Assembly: GCF_011397635.1 (NCBI RefSeq)
Contig: NC_064762.1
Span: 20,113,479 to 20,177,478 of the forward strand
Length of the DNA: 64,000 nt
Reading direction: 5' to 3'
From: Epinephelus fuscoguttatus
Taxonomy: Eukaryota; Chordata; Actinopteri; Perciformes; Serranidae
How positions within the stretch are numbered: the first letter of the stretch is position 1; each line of letters opens with the position of its first letter. Shown piece by piece: positions 1-11,100 of the stretch. Below the pieces are notes generated by a model. That model worked only from the letters and a program-made list of their open reading frames with translations. It was not told the origin of the DNA and did no database searches. A program made the translations under genes and the position numbers.

Positions 1-218
1 AGAACCAGTGTTCTGTGTTGCACAGTATAGTTCTTGAGGCTTACGTTAATGCTGCAGAAACAACAGAAGAAAACGTTAAGTTAGATAGAAGGCGTTTCTG
101 AGCTCTGTGCACCACCTTTGTGGTCTTCAATATGTCTGATGGAAGAAAACACTGCTGAAGGTTTCACCTCTCTGTGTCCAGCATTTAGGCAAAGCAATGC
201 TTTAAGAAAAAGCTAATG

Positions 219-224
219 TTTATT
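219..224 (-). terminator. Candidate xkr5 polyadenylation signal
   Basis: AATAAA on the minus strand about 220 nt beyond the xkr5 stop codon. It is the first canonical hexamer seen downstream, so a short 3' UTR ending near 200 is plausible. Sequence-only inference. Confidence 0.45.
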
Positions 225-443
225 TGAGAAGAATAATGGCTAGCTTAAGATTATCCCGAATTTGTTTTATAGACTATGCCCCACAGTGTTCTAAATATAT
301 AGACATATAGAGGTGAAAGTTCTGCCAGCTTTCTCATCCGGCAGCAGTGAGCAGATGGAAAAGCAGCCTTCTGAAAAGCTGGTGTACTCCTTTAACGTCA
401 GATAAGTCACTGCTGCTCTTTCCCTGATTCTGTCTTAAGAGAG

Positions 444-2824
444 CTAGAAGTTATCGTCTTCGTCTCTTCGTGACATTATAAGCTGCCTCCTGGGACCTGT
501 GAGATGAGGGACACTAGAAGGGGAGTCCATCACTCCAGAGTCCAATTTAGGAGTGGAAGTACAACGTGGCCCGACGCGGCCCATGAGCCCACGGATATCT
601 CTGTGAAGGGCTGGATCGCTTGGGATTGAGTTGAGGCGCACCCCCTGTTCCAGAACCCCGATGTCCCGGTCCAAACGGGGGTTACTGGCACTGCTGGGAG
701 ACTGGGGATCAGCGCTGAAATATAACGTCGAACTTGACTCTGTGGGGCAGAAGTATGGCTCCGGACTGTCTCCAAACACGGACTTGCCCTCTGGTGAGCT
801 ACGTTTGAAGTCAGATGTGGGTGATTCCATCGGGCTCTCCATCTCCAGACTGTCATCCTCGTCTTCAGGTTGTTCAGTTGACGTGGGCTCGCTCACGCTC
901 TGGAACTCGTCTTTGCAGTCCGACAGAGGTGCCAATCCCTTCCCCTGAGACTCAGAAGTGGAGACTCCCTCGCAGCTGCCTCCTCCTGTGATAGTCATAC
1001 CCTCGTTACTCTTGTACTCTTGGTTGTACTCCTCCATGTCCAGTATGGCTGCTGCTCCGCCAGCCCCGTACGCTCTGTTGATCTTACCCAGGTCTCCTGT
1101 TTTCAGAGCCAGCCGGATTAGGAGCCAGTGGTGGTGGTAGCAAGGGCAGGAGCTGTTAGCCCGGCCCCCGCAGGTTCCTGGGTGCTCCAGCAGAGAACCA
1201 GCCACACCTGAGAGGGAGAAGCTGCCGTGGTTTTGAATGGAGGCAGCTGGCAGGCTTTTGTCCCCGAGAGAGAAGGAGGACTCCCCTCGTTCGATGCACG
1301 TGCTGCCCATGTGGTTGTGGTGTGTGCCCTGGGAGATTTCTGTCGACTTGGGGTGGAGGAACCGGTAGTAAAGGACAAGAGAGGTAGCGCCTGGGAAGAA
1401 GGGAACAGAAAGTAGTTGACTTTAGTATACTCAGTATGTTTCAATAAACTTGTACTGAACATTAAACAGCTCACAGTCATTTGATTGCTCAGTGTAGTTT
1501 AACAGACTTTCGAAGACACTGTTTATTATTAGTTGCGACAATGTCACGATGGCTGGTAAGAGAACTGAAAGAGGGAGAAAGAGCACGTGCGAGACAAGGA
1601 TGGAAAATGAGAGAAAGAGAAGGAGGGGCTGCAAGGCGACTTGGTTGGCAGTGTTTCCTTCTGCCTCCCCAGCAGTGGGGGAGACGTGCATCATGCAGTG
1701 AAGAGCAGTTATCATCATCTGCATGCCGCATCGCCATTGACAGCCGTGTGCACTAGACTCACCATGGGGTGCAGCCTGCTCTGCTGAACCTGTCGATCAC
1801 GAAACTATTTGAAATACTTGAAATAAGGAAGAAAAAATTGGGGAAGTGGTGCGAGTAAACATGTTCAACATGGTACTCCAGCTTCCTCCCACAGTCCAAA
1901 GACATGCAGGTTAATTGGTGACTCTAAAGTGGCCGTAGGTGTGAATGTGAGTGTGAATGGTTGTCTGTCTCTATATGTCAGCCCTGTGATAGTCTGGTGA
2001 CCTGTCCAGGGTGTACCCTGCCTCTCGCCCAATGTCAGCTGGGATATGCTCCAGCCCCCCCGCGACCCTCAAGAGGATAAGCAGTTAGAAAATGGATGGA
2101 TGGATGTTGTCCTTAGTGTATAATCACCTAAACTAAGAATTGCTGTGTTTGAGAATGAGCCGTTTATATCTACATACAGAGTGGGTTGTCTTTCACAGAG
2201 TACGCCATGTTGTTCTACAGTAACGCAGCACAGACAAGTCAAACTCTGGCTTTACAGACAGCTACTCATATTTACGTGAAGGTAGGCAGTTCTCCTACAT
2301 GCTGTGCACACAGGAGAATTTTCAGTCCCTGCAACCTCACTTCTTGATGTCATTAAATCCTACACACCTTTAACAAGTTGCACTTAAAGGGCAAATATTG
2401 TTTCTAATGCCATAGCTGTGTCTTCCTACTTCATATTACTTGTAACCTATTTGAATCACCACTGGGTCTGTATTACTCAGACGGTGCAGAAACTATTAGG
2501 TGTTTTGACACAAGTCTAATTATAAGCATTGGACGTCAAAACATCTGAGACAAATCTGTTCCAAAACAAAGCGAGGCCAGATCGAGAGGGTGACTCACCG
2601 AGGAGAAAGCTACATAGCACAGTGGTGGGAAGGGTCATGCTGTCCCATGATGCTTCGCTGAGGAAGTCGGAGGCGGCCAGAAGCAGAGTAGCGTTCTCCA
2701 CGAGCATGAACTGAAGGGAGGAGAGAAGGTCACACCATCAGTCATCTGCAGGCAGCTTTACGTCACTGTAAGCTAAGCTCGCAGAGGTGAGGATGACAGT
2801 GCAAACTAACTGCCTGTGTGTGTA

Positions 2825-2863
<39 letters not shown>

Positions 2864-5542
2864 CTGCCCTGCTGTGTACAAGTCAGTGAGGCAGTGCTGC
2901 ACGTGGAATGCAAAATATTGAAAACAATCACCGGAATGAAATGCACAGCAAACAAGAGTCACGTCTTACTGCATAAAAACTGGCCATGCGGAAGCGCGAG
3001 GGTCCGTCTTTGACGTTGAGAAAGAGGAAGACGTGTACGAGCCCCATAATGCCGTTAAAGGCACGCCAACACCAGGGGCCGGTGCAGATGTCTGGCTGCT
3101 GTGATACCAGCCAGAAGGAGGCCGTTAGCCAGTGGAAACCTGGAGGTCAATGTAAAAATAGATTAGGGGATACAAGCACGATAGGGAATCCATATGTAGT
3201 ACATCAAGCTGATGCAGAGAAGCAAGTAAAAAACTGGATTAAGAGGACAAGCTGCATCACTCTGGGGATATTTATATCACTGAACCTGAGTATAAATGAA
3301 TGAGAATCTCCACCTTGAGTTCTATTTGCATGTGTGTACTCTCTAACTACACAACTCTAACTATACAACCCTTTCTGTTTCTTTCAGAAAGGTGCCAGAC
3401 TTAGGTGTGAGCTACACAGACATGCCCACAGAGCTCTCTGCTCACCTGCTACTCCACACACCCACCAGTTAAAGACCCTGGCAAAGAACATCAGGCAAGT
3501 CACCCTCGCACCCAGCATGCCTGCCCTCCACACCAGCTGGCACAGCAGGGCTGCCGGAGGCATCGCCAGGTGGCCCGGTCGTATCAGACAGCAAGCTCTG
3601 CTGTACAGCACCAGCGCCCAGGAAATGGATAGCACACAGAGACCACAGCAATAGGCCACTGAGGGTGGGAACAGAAGGAGGAAATATAAAACATAATATT
3701 GAGTAAAGACACATTATCTCCCACTCAACTGACATGCCACAAGCAAGATGTAAAGCCATGCTAAGATCACCTGGGGACATGATGCCCACATCAGTGGACA
3801 CCACCACATACGCCTGCAGCAGGCTCTGAGGCAGCGTGAGGACGAGGGCCTCCAGCAGCCAAAGGGCAGCAACATCTGCCTGCTGCATGACGGCAGCTCC
3901 AAGCTCGGCCACTGAGCCCTGCATGCGCAGCACAGTCCTCATGCAGTCCCATAACCTGCCAGGAGAGGGAGACAGATTCCAGAGAAGTGATGCACAGTAA
4001 CCTCCTGGTACAGATTTCAATGACAGAATATTTCTTTAATGTACTTGATTGCTTAGTCTCCTACGAGGGCACCCTGACGTGAATCTGAACATCACATTCT
4101 ATATCCAAATGATGCTATACTTTGTAATATATATATAAAATATCTGGAGTTGCAAAGATCTTACCTTTTGAAGATGCCCAAGTGCAGTATGTGTATGACA
4201 GAGAGGTAGCACCGCCTGTCATCCCCGTCATCGTAGTACCATTTCATGCTCAGCAGCTGAACTGCTGTCCCCGGGAGAAAGAGGCCAAGAGTGAGGCCCG
4301 CCCACTGCGTCTCCTCATTCCAAAGGTAAAACCCTATACAATAGATCACTAACACGCACACAGACAACAAATACAGACATGCAAATGCAAAAAAGTGTAG
4401 GTATTCTGTGTTTCTGTGTCTAGAGAGACATGTTTGTATTCAGCTAAGAGTTCACATCATGCAGTTTTTTTAAGGGAAACGGATAAAACCCAGCTTGTGT
4501 GTGAGGATTTGTTGAGAGCTGCAGAAACCGGCAGAGTCCTTGAGAAACTGAAGAGCACATCCACCTTGCTCAAGCGTCCTTTAATTTAACAGGAGGCTGA
4601 TTTAATGTGATGATATAAGCTCCACCAAGAAGGGACCAGGGTGTGACTCCTGGCTGTAACACACTCTGCAATCATTTGTCTTTCGTTACATAAGTTTTCT
4701 TGCGCCGTGAAAATAATAACTTATTGATCTTTTTTTTTTTTTTCAGTGTGGAGACCAGTCCCAGCAGCAGCAGCAGCAGCACAGTATTTTTATCCTGTGG
4801 GAATGGTATACCTGCTGGAGGCAAAGTCACACTCTGTACACAGTCACCTTGTCTGTCTTGTGTCCTGCCCTTGCCCCATTGATCTGCTTAGTCAGGGAGT
4901 TGTCACACCTGAGAGGGCTGCACTGTTCTCAATGCAGACTCCAGATGTGCATTAGCTGGAAAAACTCAAGCATTAACACTAATAATAATAGTAATGTTAG
5001 AATAATAATGCGTGTTTTTGAAGGGTGGGTGCAGGACAGATCTAATAGGTGAGCATTATTCCTGTAAACGACAGCTGAATGACCCTTAGAGGTCCAGGGG
5101 CCCCAGCTTGGCTAACCAATGCCAGTGTTGCACAGCCATGCATTTACATCTAGCTAGGCTTGCCCATTCAATAGTAACGCCCGTGTAACAGCGTCACTAT
5201 TTGAATAGTGTTTCCAACCTGAATTACGGCTGCTGCTGGAAAGCTCCAGCACGTCGCACCACGGCTGAGCACCAGCCTTTTTTCATTCATTCACAAACGA
5301 AAATGTCTCCACACAAATACAGCACTACCCAGCCATGTTTTCCAGTAGGCGTTAGCCCGCAGCAGCACACTAGCAGCCCGCCAGCGCGGGGAATTCTATG
5401 CCCACTTACGCGCGGTCCGTTCGGCCACGATAACCAGCGCCGACGCGCCGAGCAGCGCCGCCTGGCACCACGCTATCCAGCAGCCGCTCCGCCGGGCCAC
5501 CGACGGCATCCTGCGGACGACCGCCCCAGCAGCGTTTATCAT
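444..5542 (-). CDS. xkr5: XK-related protein 5, complete seven-exon gene
   Basis: Multi-pass membrane protein of the XK/XKR family; some relatives scramble phospholipids, but the role of XKR5 is poorly known. Coding exons (minus strand): 5542-5410, 4348-4165, 3955-3771, 3658-3446, 3139-2970, 2710-2599, 1390-444. All junctions are GT-AG and phases agree; the sum is 1944 nt (647 aa plus stop), near the 686 aa of human XKR5 as I recall it. Recognisable family blocks are the hydrophobic N-terminus ending AERTA, LRLLEAL-like text in exon 3, SWALV and RPGHLAMP in exon 4, HWLTASFWLVSQQPD in exon 5, VENATLLLAASDFL in exon 6, and YYRFLHPKSTEI plus HHHWLLIRLALKTGD in exon 7. The last exon encodes a long polar, probably disordered tail that keeps SSTLYFSA and CTSTPK, both shared with human XKR5, which separates it from XKR4/6/7. 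The start ATG at 5542 has A at -3; a second in-frame ATG lies 11 codons on. The next gene, prdm1, is on the same strand upstream. Confidence 0.93.
1873..2106 (+). repeat. L2/Maui-like LINE 3' end
   Basis: Contains the very common fish text CAGTCCAAAGACATGCAGG, then GTGTGAATGTGAGTGTGAATGG, a GATAGTCTGGTGACCTGTCC block, CTCCAGCCCCCC, and a terminal (ATGG)n tail. This is typical of the 3' end of L2-clade (Maui-type) fish retrotransposons. 5'-truncated, no ORF. Related copies in the opposite orientation lie at about 20806-20915 and 24914-25210. Confidence 0.75.
2107..2372 (-). repeat. Fragment of 'AAAGGAACAGTGTGTA' fish TIR element
   Basis: Ends with TTAAATCCTACACACC, the reverse complement of the terminus AAAGGNNCAGTGTGTAGGATTTA seen at about 40433. 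Interior text GAGCCGTTTATATCTACATA and GCCATGTTGTTCTACAGTA matches the copy at 51738-51961. One end only; no coding potential. Confidence 0.6.
2827..2860 (+). repeat. (TG)17 microsatellite
   Basis: Uninterrupted TG dinucleotide run in xkr5 intron 5. Probably polymorphic in length. The CV/HT-rich ORFs across it are low-complexity artefacts. Confidence 0.95.
4729..4743 (+). repeat. Poly-T tract
   Basis: T-run in xkr5 intron 1 (4349-5409), followed at 4764-4779 by a short AGC trinucleotide run. No repeat family assigned. Confidence 0.7.
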
Positions 5543-5720
5543 GATAGGGCTAGGTGGGACAGCGAGCACACCGCTGACATTATCCCGGGCATCCTTCACC
5601 CTGGGTACATCCGCTCCCTTCTTCTCCCGCTGCCTGCCTCCCGTCAAAAATATGTGACGTCACTGCGCGCTTTTAAAGGGGCATCAGTTTACCGAGCTGT
5701 GTTACTGTACAGGGCTCACC
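5400..5720 (-). promoter_or_regulatory. CpG-rich 5' region of xkr5
   Basis: CG dinucleotides are dense from about 5220 to 5720, covering coding exon 1 and the presumed 5' UTR, in contrast with the AT-rich DNA around it. It resembles a small CpG-island promoter. A TGACGTCA CRE-like palindrome lies at about 5655-5662. No TATA box is evident in the right place. Transcript start not determinable. Confidence 0.45.
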
Positions 5721-5879
5721 TTCCCTCCACCTTGGCTCCGAGCTCTGACACATAAATGCTTTAATGTTTTATTAGAGGGGTCATCTTACTTATTTCCTCA
5801 TGGACTTAGTGTTTAGAGTCTAACTATCCTGCCATAAAGAGCAGGGTTTCTTTCTTTTCAGGAATTATTCAGCACCATG

Positions 5880-6225
5880 CATGGACGTATTATGTGACAA
5901 TGGGCCCCCGGGCACAGATATACAAAAGGCCCCACCACCTCTCCTATACAGGAACAAGAGGCAGACTTATGGTAGTTTTGCCCTTTTTGTTGTTGCTTTG
6001 TGTCTCTCTTGGGAGTTTGTGTTGTTGTGTGGCCATTTTGTCTCTCTGTGGTTGTTTTGCCCATTTTTTAAGGTTATTTTGTGACTATTTACAGTTGTTT
6101 TGCATCTCTTCATGGTCCTTTTGAGTCTCTTCCTTATTGATATTTGTTAATTTGGGTGGCAATTTGCAGGTGAAGGCCATGAGGGCCTGCAACACTTTGG
6201 GCTCGTTCAGTAATCCATTGTTTTA
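5880..6225 (+). repeat. Interspersed fish repeat, copy 1 of an inverted pair
   Basis: Begins near GGGCCCCCGGGCACAGATAT, continues GGCCCCACCACCTCTCCT, then imperfect short repeats of the kind GTTGTTTTGTGTCTCTTTGTGG, then GCAGGTGAAGGCCATGAGG and TCAGTAATCCATTG. The second copy, in reverse complement, covers about 6735-7140. Non-coding; ORFs across it are artefacts of the simple repeats. Confidence 0.7.
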
Positions 6226-6458
6226 TGTTGGAGATAAATAATATTATTTTACTGCTTCCTGTCAGGTCATTCCTCTGCCATGTCTTTTCTTGCGAGGAGG
6301 CAAAAGAGCTCCAGAGCAGCTGGCTTGCTGTGACCTGATCAGAAGTCTGGCACTGGCAGTGAAGATCCATGTTCTCTAAGTTATAATTTCTCTCATCACT
6401 GGATGGCTGAATCTGAATATTACACCACCTGACACCCTTTTTTTAAGTTGCAGTGTTA

Positions 6459-6500
6459 TTTCATTTATTTCATTTATTTTCATAAATGAAATAAATGAAA
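6459..6500. repeat. Perfect 19-bp inverted repeat
   Basis: Arms 6459-6477 and 6482-6500 are exact reverse complements with a 4-nt loop and consist of ATTTC/ATTT units. Probably a simple-sequence palindrome lying between the two inverted repeat copies. Confidence 0.85.
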
Positions 6501-6734
6501 GCAACAACAAAAAGGGCAATTATAGTGTGAGGATCACAGAACGCTACTACACTAAATGTCACAGAGCACATCAAGTCTTCTGTTACAGTGTGTTATATTT
6601 TTATGTGTCTGTGCAGCATTCATAAAGTAGTCTCAGACGAGGATGCTCAACTTGCCTTGCCCGGCAGCCACTTTTGCAAAATGGCAGGAGGCCAGGGGCC
6701 AGTTAATAAACAAACATTAATATTTAATACATAT

Positions 6735-7140
6735 ATAATTAGCCTGGATCGTCGATGGATTACTGAAAGGGCCGACTGGGCACAGGTCCAGCGGCCCAAA
6801 GTGCTGGGGGCTCCCTGGCCTTCACCTGCCAAATGTCAACCAAAGAGACATGTTCCGAATAGGAAGAGACTCAGAAGTACTGCAAGGACACAAAACGAGC
6901 ACAATGAGCCTCACAACTACTACAAAAAGGGGCAAAACAACCACAAAGAGACCCAAATTTACCATAAAGAGGTGAGTACCAACTATAGAGAGATGCAAAA
7001 CAGCAAAAAAAAAAAAAAAAGGCTAAACAGCGATGAAGTTTGTGTGTCTTGTTCCCATGAAGGAGAGGTGGTGGGGCCGTCTGCATATCTGTGCCCAGGG
7101 GCCCGTTGTCTCATAGTTTGCCCATGTCAGGAGGTCTTAT
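6735..7140 (-). repeat. Interspersed fish repeat, copy 2 of an inverted pair
   Basis: Reverse-complement counterpart of 5880-6225: GATGGATTACTGAAAGGG at one end, CCTTCACCTGCC, the AACCACAAAGAGACCC internal repeats, an A16 run at about 7005-7020, and GGGGCCGTCTGCATATCTGTG at the other end. No coding content. Confidence 0.7.
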
Positions 7141-8184
7141 AGATCCTCCACTGGTAAGAAATATTCTGTCATTTCTTTGATAAACACGCTTTATTTTGAT
7201 GCTCTTTATGCACCCTGACACCTTATTTACATGTAAAAGATAATGCTTATTTTCATTGTGACATAGAAAATGGGCTGAGGGCCTCCCACCATCCTGCTGC
7301 AGGCAGCATTTTGCCGAACTGTGGGTGTAGTGTCACTCCTCTAAGATAGAACCTCCGGTTGGTAAATGTCAGATTAATTCTTCTACAGTTAGACGTTAAA
7401 GGTCTTCTCACAAATAATCAAACATCGGTGGAATATATCTGAATAAACTGTTGAGTCATCTGTTGTGGCTCTATGTCTATCAGCAGATTAATACTGAAAC
7501 TATAATATGAAAGTACATACAGCAAGCAAAATTAGCAGCAGCATCTTATTGATAGTGAAGATAATTCTGTCGTGTGTTTTGTGTTTTTTTTCCAGGTTGA
7601 AGGGGTTGGCACTTACTGGTGGTGAGTGTCCCAAGACTCATAACAGGATGTTTGTCTACGTCACCGTATCAGCGCACTACACACTCAAAGGCAAGTATAT
7701 ATGCCACATGCAAACAAGTGAGGTTTCGTCTGTGGTACTCACTTCATCATTTAGCTCACTTACACTGTGTAGTCATGCCTGTACAGTAAATGTCACTTTA
7801 AATAGGAGACTTAAATATGTGCGCACATATATAAACAGAAACAGTTTCACACAGCAAAAACTGCAAACTTTGTTTATGCAAAATCACATTTAGTTGTTCC
7901 ATGAAGATGTTCCAGGGATACAAGAGCAGAAAATGTAACAAATCTCTGTTTTATACATTTAAGATTAATGTTAGCAACAGAATAAATTAACAAAGAAGTA
8001 TACATTAAATCAAAGGAGTCACTGGTCCCAGGCCATGCTGGTAAAGTCTTGATTCTTCACACGCTACAGCCTGTGTAGAGTAGGCAATCCATGATTGAGA
8101 TAAGGCTTTACTTCAAATAGAGTAGTAACAGACAGCTGCTGAGCTGACCTGTAAGGATTATATGGCTGGATTAGCAAGGCAGTC
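7141..8184. other. prdm1 3' flank / 3' UTR candidate
   Basis: AT-rich stretch downstream of the prdm1 stop. I find no canonical minus-strand AATAAA close to the stop; one (TTTATT on the plus strand) sits near 7190, about 1 kb away. The 3' UTR could therefore be long or use a variant signal. No other gene seen; the ORF at 7507-7893 (plus) matches nothing I know. Confidence 0.5.
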
Positions 8185-11100
8185 TTAGGGCTCTGATATG
8201 CAGCCTGACTCCAGCTTGATGCTGGTTGAATGCCGAGGTAGAGGGCTGCCATGATGCAGCTTAACAGCAGAGCACTCCTTTGCTGAGTTGTAGATGCTCA
8301 GCTCAGTCTCCCCTTTTTTGCCATCGTGGTGGCCAGAGGTATGAGTCTCCATCTTCTTTATCAGGTCAACCACATTCCCCTTGTCCATCTCGGCCTCAGC
8401 GGCCATGGCCTCGAGCTGCTCCGCTGCCTCGCTCATGTCAAACCTCTCAATCTCTGTGTTAACTCGGTGTAGCTCCTCCGGCGAGTGTCTGTGGGAGGCC
8501 GAGGGGGAGAGGGGGCAGAAGCCTTGGAGGTGCACCTGGAGGCTGCAGTAATGGAGATAGGCACAGGGGCAGCAGGGACACCTGTGAGGTCGCTCTCCAG
8601 TGTGGAGCCGTTTGTGGAGCTTGAGGTGGACGAATTGAGTGAAGCGGGCTGGACAGAGCTTGCACTGGTAAGGCCTCTCGCCCGAGTGTAGCCGCTGGTG
8701 GGTCTTTAGGTTACTAGTGCTACTGAATCGCTTATGGCACACCTGTGTCCAAAAAAAGAGCCAAAGAGAATATGTTTTAGGATCTGTTCAACACAGTTAC
8801 TGCCTTTAGTTTTGATACTATGATGTAATGAAGATATTTGAGGATGATTTATGGACATTTAAAGCAATAGTTATTCATGTGACATTGTTTGATCTATATG
8901 GGGGATTATGTTTGGGACTAGTTCTTGGCCAGGAGCAGAGACTTTTGAGAGGTCTTTTGGTTTTGGAGAGGAAGAGACTTCTGCAGATGATTTGTCTCCT
9001 GGTAAAAATCTGGATTTTAATTTATCAGAGAACTAAAGGTGAGTACACATTAACAGGTGCTGTGCTAGTGGCCTGTCTCCTGTGAGATGAAGAGACCTCT
9101 GTGGATAGTTTGGCTCCCAGTAAAAACCTCCTGAGGAGCTAACACTAAGGAATCCTAACTAGGAGTTCACGCTTGGCACACGGGAGAAGTTTCAGATGGT
9201 TGCAATCTGCTGTCCTCACCACTAGATGCCACTAAATCCTACACACTGTTCCTTTTAGTTTTTGTACGGATTGAACAAACAAGATATAACTTGTTGGTTG
9301 GCAGGTTTTGTTACCTTAGGGTGGAGCCAGACCAGCTGTTTAGCCCTTTTCCAGTCTAAGGCTAAGCTAACTGAGTGTTACCTCAAAGCGCATATTTACT
9401 GTAAAGCCGTGAGAGTGGTATAAATCATCGCCATACCTTGCATTCATGAGGCTTCTCCCCAGTGTGAACCAGGTAGTGTTTCTGCAGGTGAGCCAGCTGA
9501 GTGAAGTTCTTATTGCAGGTCTGACACCTGAAGGGACGCTCTCCACTGTGGACTCGCAGGTGGACCTGTGGATGGCATGTCAGAGATGAGCGTTTACATT
9601 TATTTATTCTGTCAAACTCATGAAACCACAGTGTTTTGCAAGTCAGATTACAGCAGGAACTAACCTTTAGGTTGGACAGCTGCCCAAAGACCTTTCCACA
9701 GATGTTGCACTCATACCGGATCTTTCCATTCTGCCTGGTGAGGGGGTAAGACAGGGTCTTGTAGCCAATAATCTGTCCACCTCGCTTGGTCTTCCTGAGG
9801 TCCACTGCATTCTCAGTGTCACTCAGAGTGGCAGAGGTGGGTTTGGAGGGGAGGCAGTCTGAAAAAGCAGCCATGCCCACAGGTGGTGAGCATCCTCCAG
9901 GTGCAAGAGAGGGCAGTGCTCTGCTGAGTGAGGTGACCATGGATGAAGCGCCGGATGTGGCAGGTGGAGTGAGGTCTGTGTGGACATTGCTGGGAGGAGA
10001 GTGTTTGAAATCTCTGAGGTCATCTGAGGGGATCTTGAGGTAGTTTTTCCTTTTAGATATGAGGTCCTTGTTGTCTCTGTGCTCAGGTGAAAGAATGAGG
10101 TCTTGTTTGGCGTTGGATAGTGCAAGTGTCAAGTCTTTGTGTCCGCTGGCTAGAGGGTGAAGGAAGTGCGCGTAGCCGTCAAAAGGCAGTAAGTGAGATG
10201 TTAAGTGAGGTTTCAGTCGATCACTGTAGAACGGGTATGAATGAGGTAGGATGCTGTTAAGGCCGAGTGAGTAGTGAGGCAGTAGATAGGGCGCGTGCCT
10301 CAGAGCAGGATGAACTCGATCCAGCACAGAGGGCTCTTGGTAAGGTTTGGCTATAACAGGGCTTTGACTGTGCTGCAAGGGGAAGTGCAAACTGGAGGGG
10401 AGGGGGACGCTTAGAGCTGGCCTTTTTGCAGCTGGAGGGCTACATGATGGCAGAGGTGGTAGAGTTGCATATCTGTGGCTGTGGATAGATTCTGGGTGGG
10501 GTTGGATTGGGTAGACAACACGGGGACACAGGGGAAAAACTGTTGGGAGGTTGGTCTGAGACAAGGGACCATCCAGACGTCTGGCGCAGGCAGTGTGGGA
10601 TTTGGTGGGCTCATCTCGGAGGATTTCAGAGACGCTGTGTCCTCGTTTTGCTGTTGTCTTCTCCTGAGCTTGACTGTGCTCTGTGGGACAAATACATGAC
10701 ATCAGCAACAGGTGAAGTCATTTTTAGATATTCAGTAACAGCATCAGCATTTGGTTGAGTGACACATACACCCATGACATTAATGTGATCATGCACACGA
10801 GTTGTTGAAATCACTGTTTATTTTTACTTTGAGAGGTATGTGCTCTAGTCCAAAGCTTAATAGTGCGTGTGTCTTTCAGGGCTGTAGCTGCTAAATATTT
10901 TTAAATAAAAATATTACACTTTTTTCAATCGGGGCCCTTGGCCTGTTTCTGGTAGGCCAGTTCAGTAACCCATCCATGCTCGAACAGATTAATCGATTAT
11001 CATATTGGCTGACAATTAATTTAGTAGTTGACATCTACTATTAATCATTGCCTCTCTAGTGTTTTTGTAAGGTGTATGCCTGTCTGCGCGCCGTCTCCCA

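Larger units (their letters stand above)
1391..2598 (-). other. xkr5 intron 6 with repeat content
   Basis: Largest xkr5 intron. Its middle is an L2/Maui-like 3' end followed directly by a fragment of the fish repeat whose end reads AATCCTACACAC. The rest (about 1400-1870) looks like ordinary intron sequence; no exon-like ORF with family similarity is seen. Confidence 0.7.

Noticed and set aside
2738..3013. Cys/Val and His/Thr repeat peptides
   Set aside because: Translations of a TG microsatellite; the same holds at 29369-29461 and 53029-53373.
5201..5755. 184-codon plus-strand ORF
   Set aside because: It is antisense to xkr5 exon 1 and its CpG-rich 5' region, and the protein is low-complexity without family features.
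9786..10043. Plus-strand ORF opposite prdm1
   Set aside because: Antisense shadow of the large prdm1 linker exon, whose minus-strand frame matches PRDM1.
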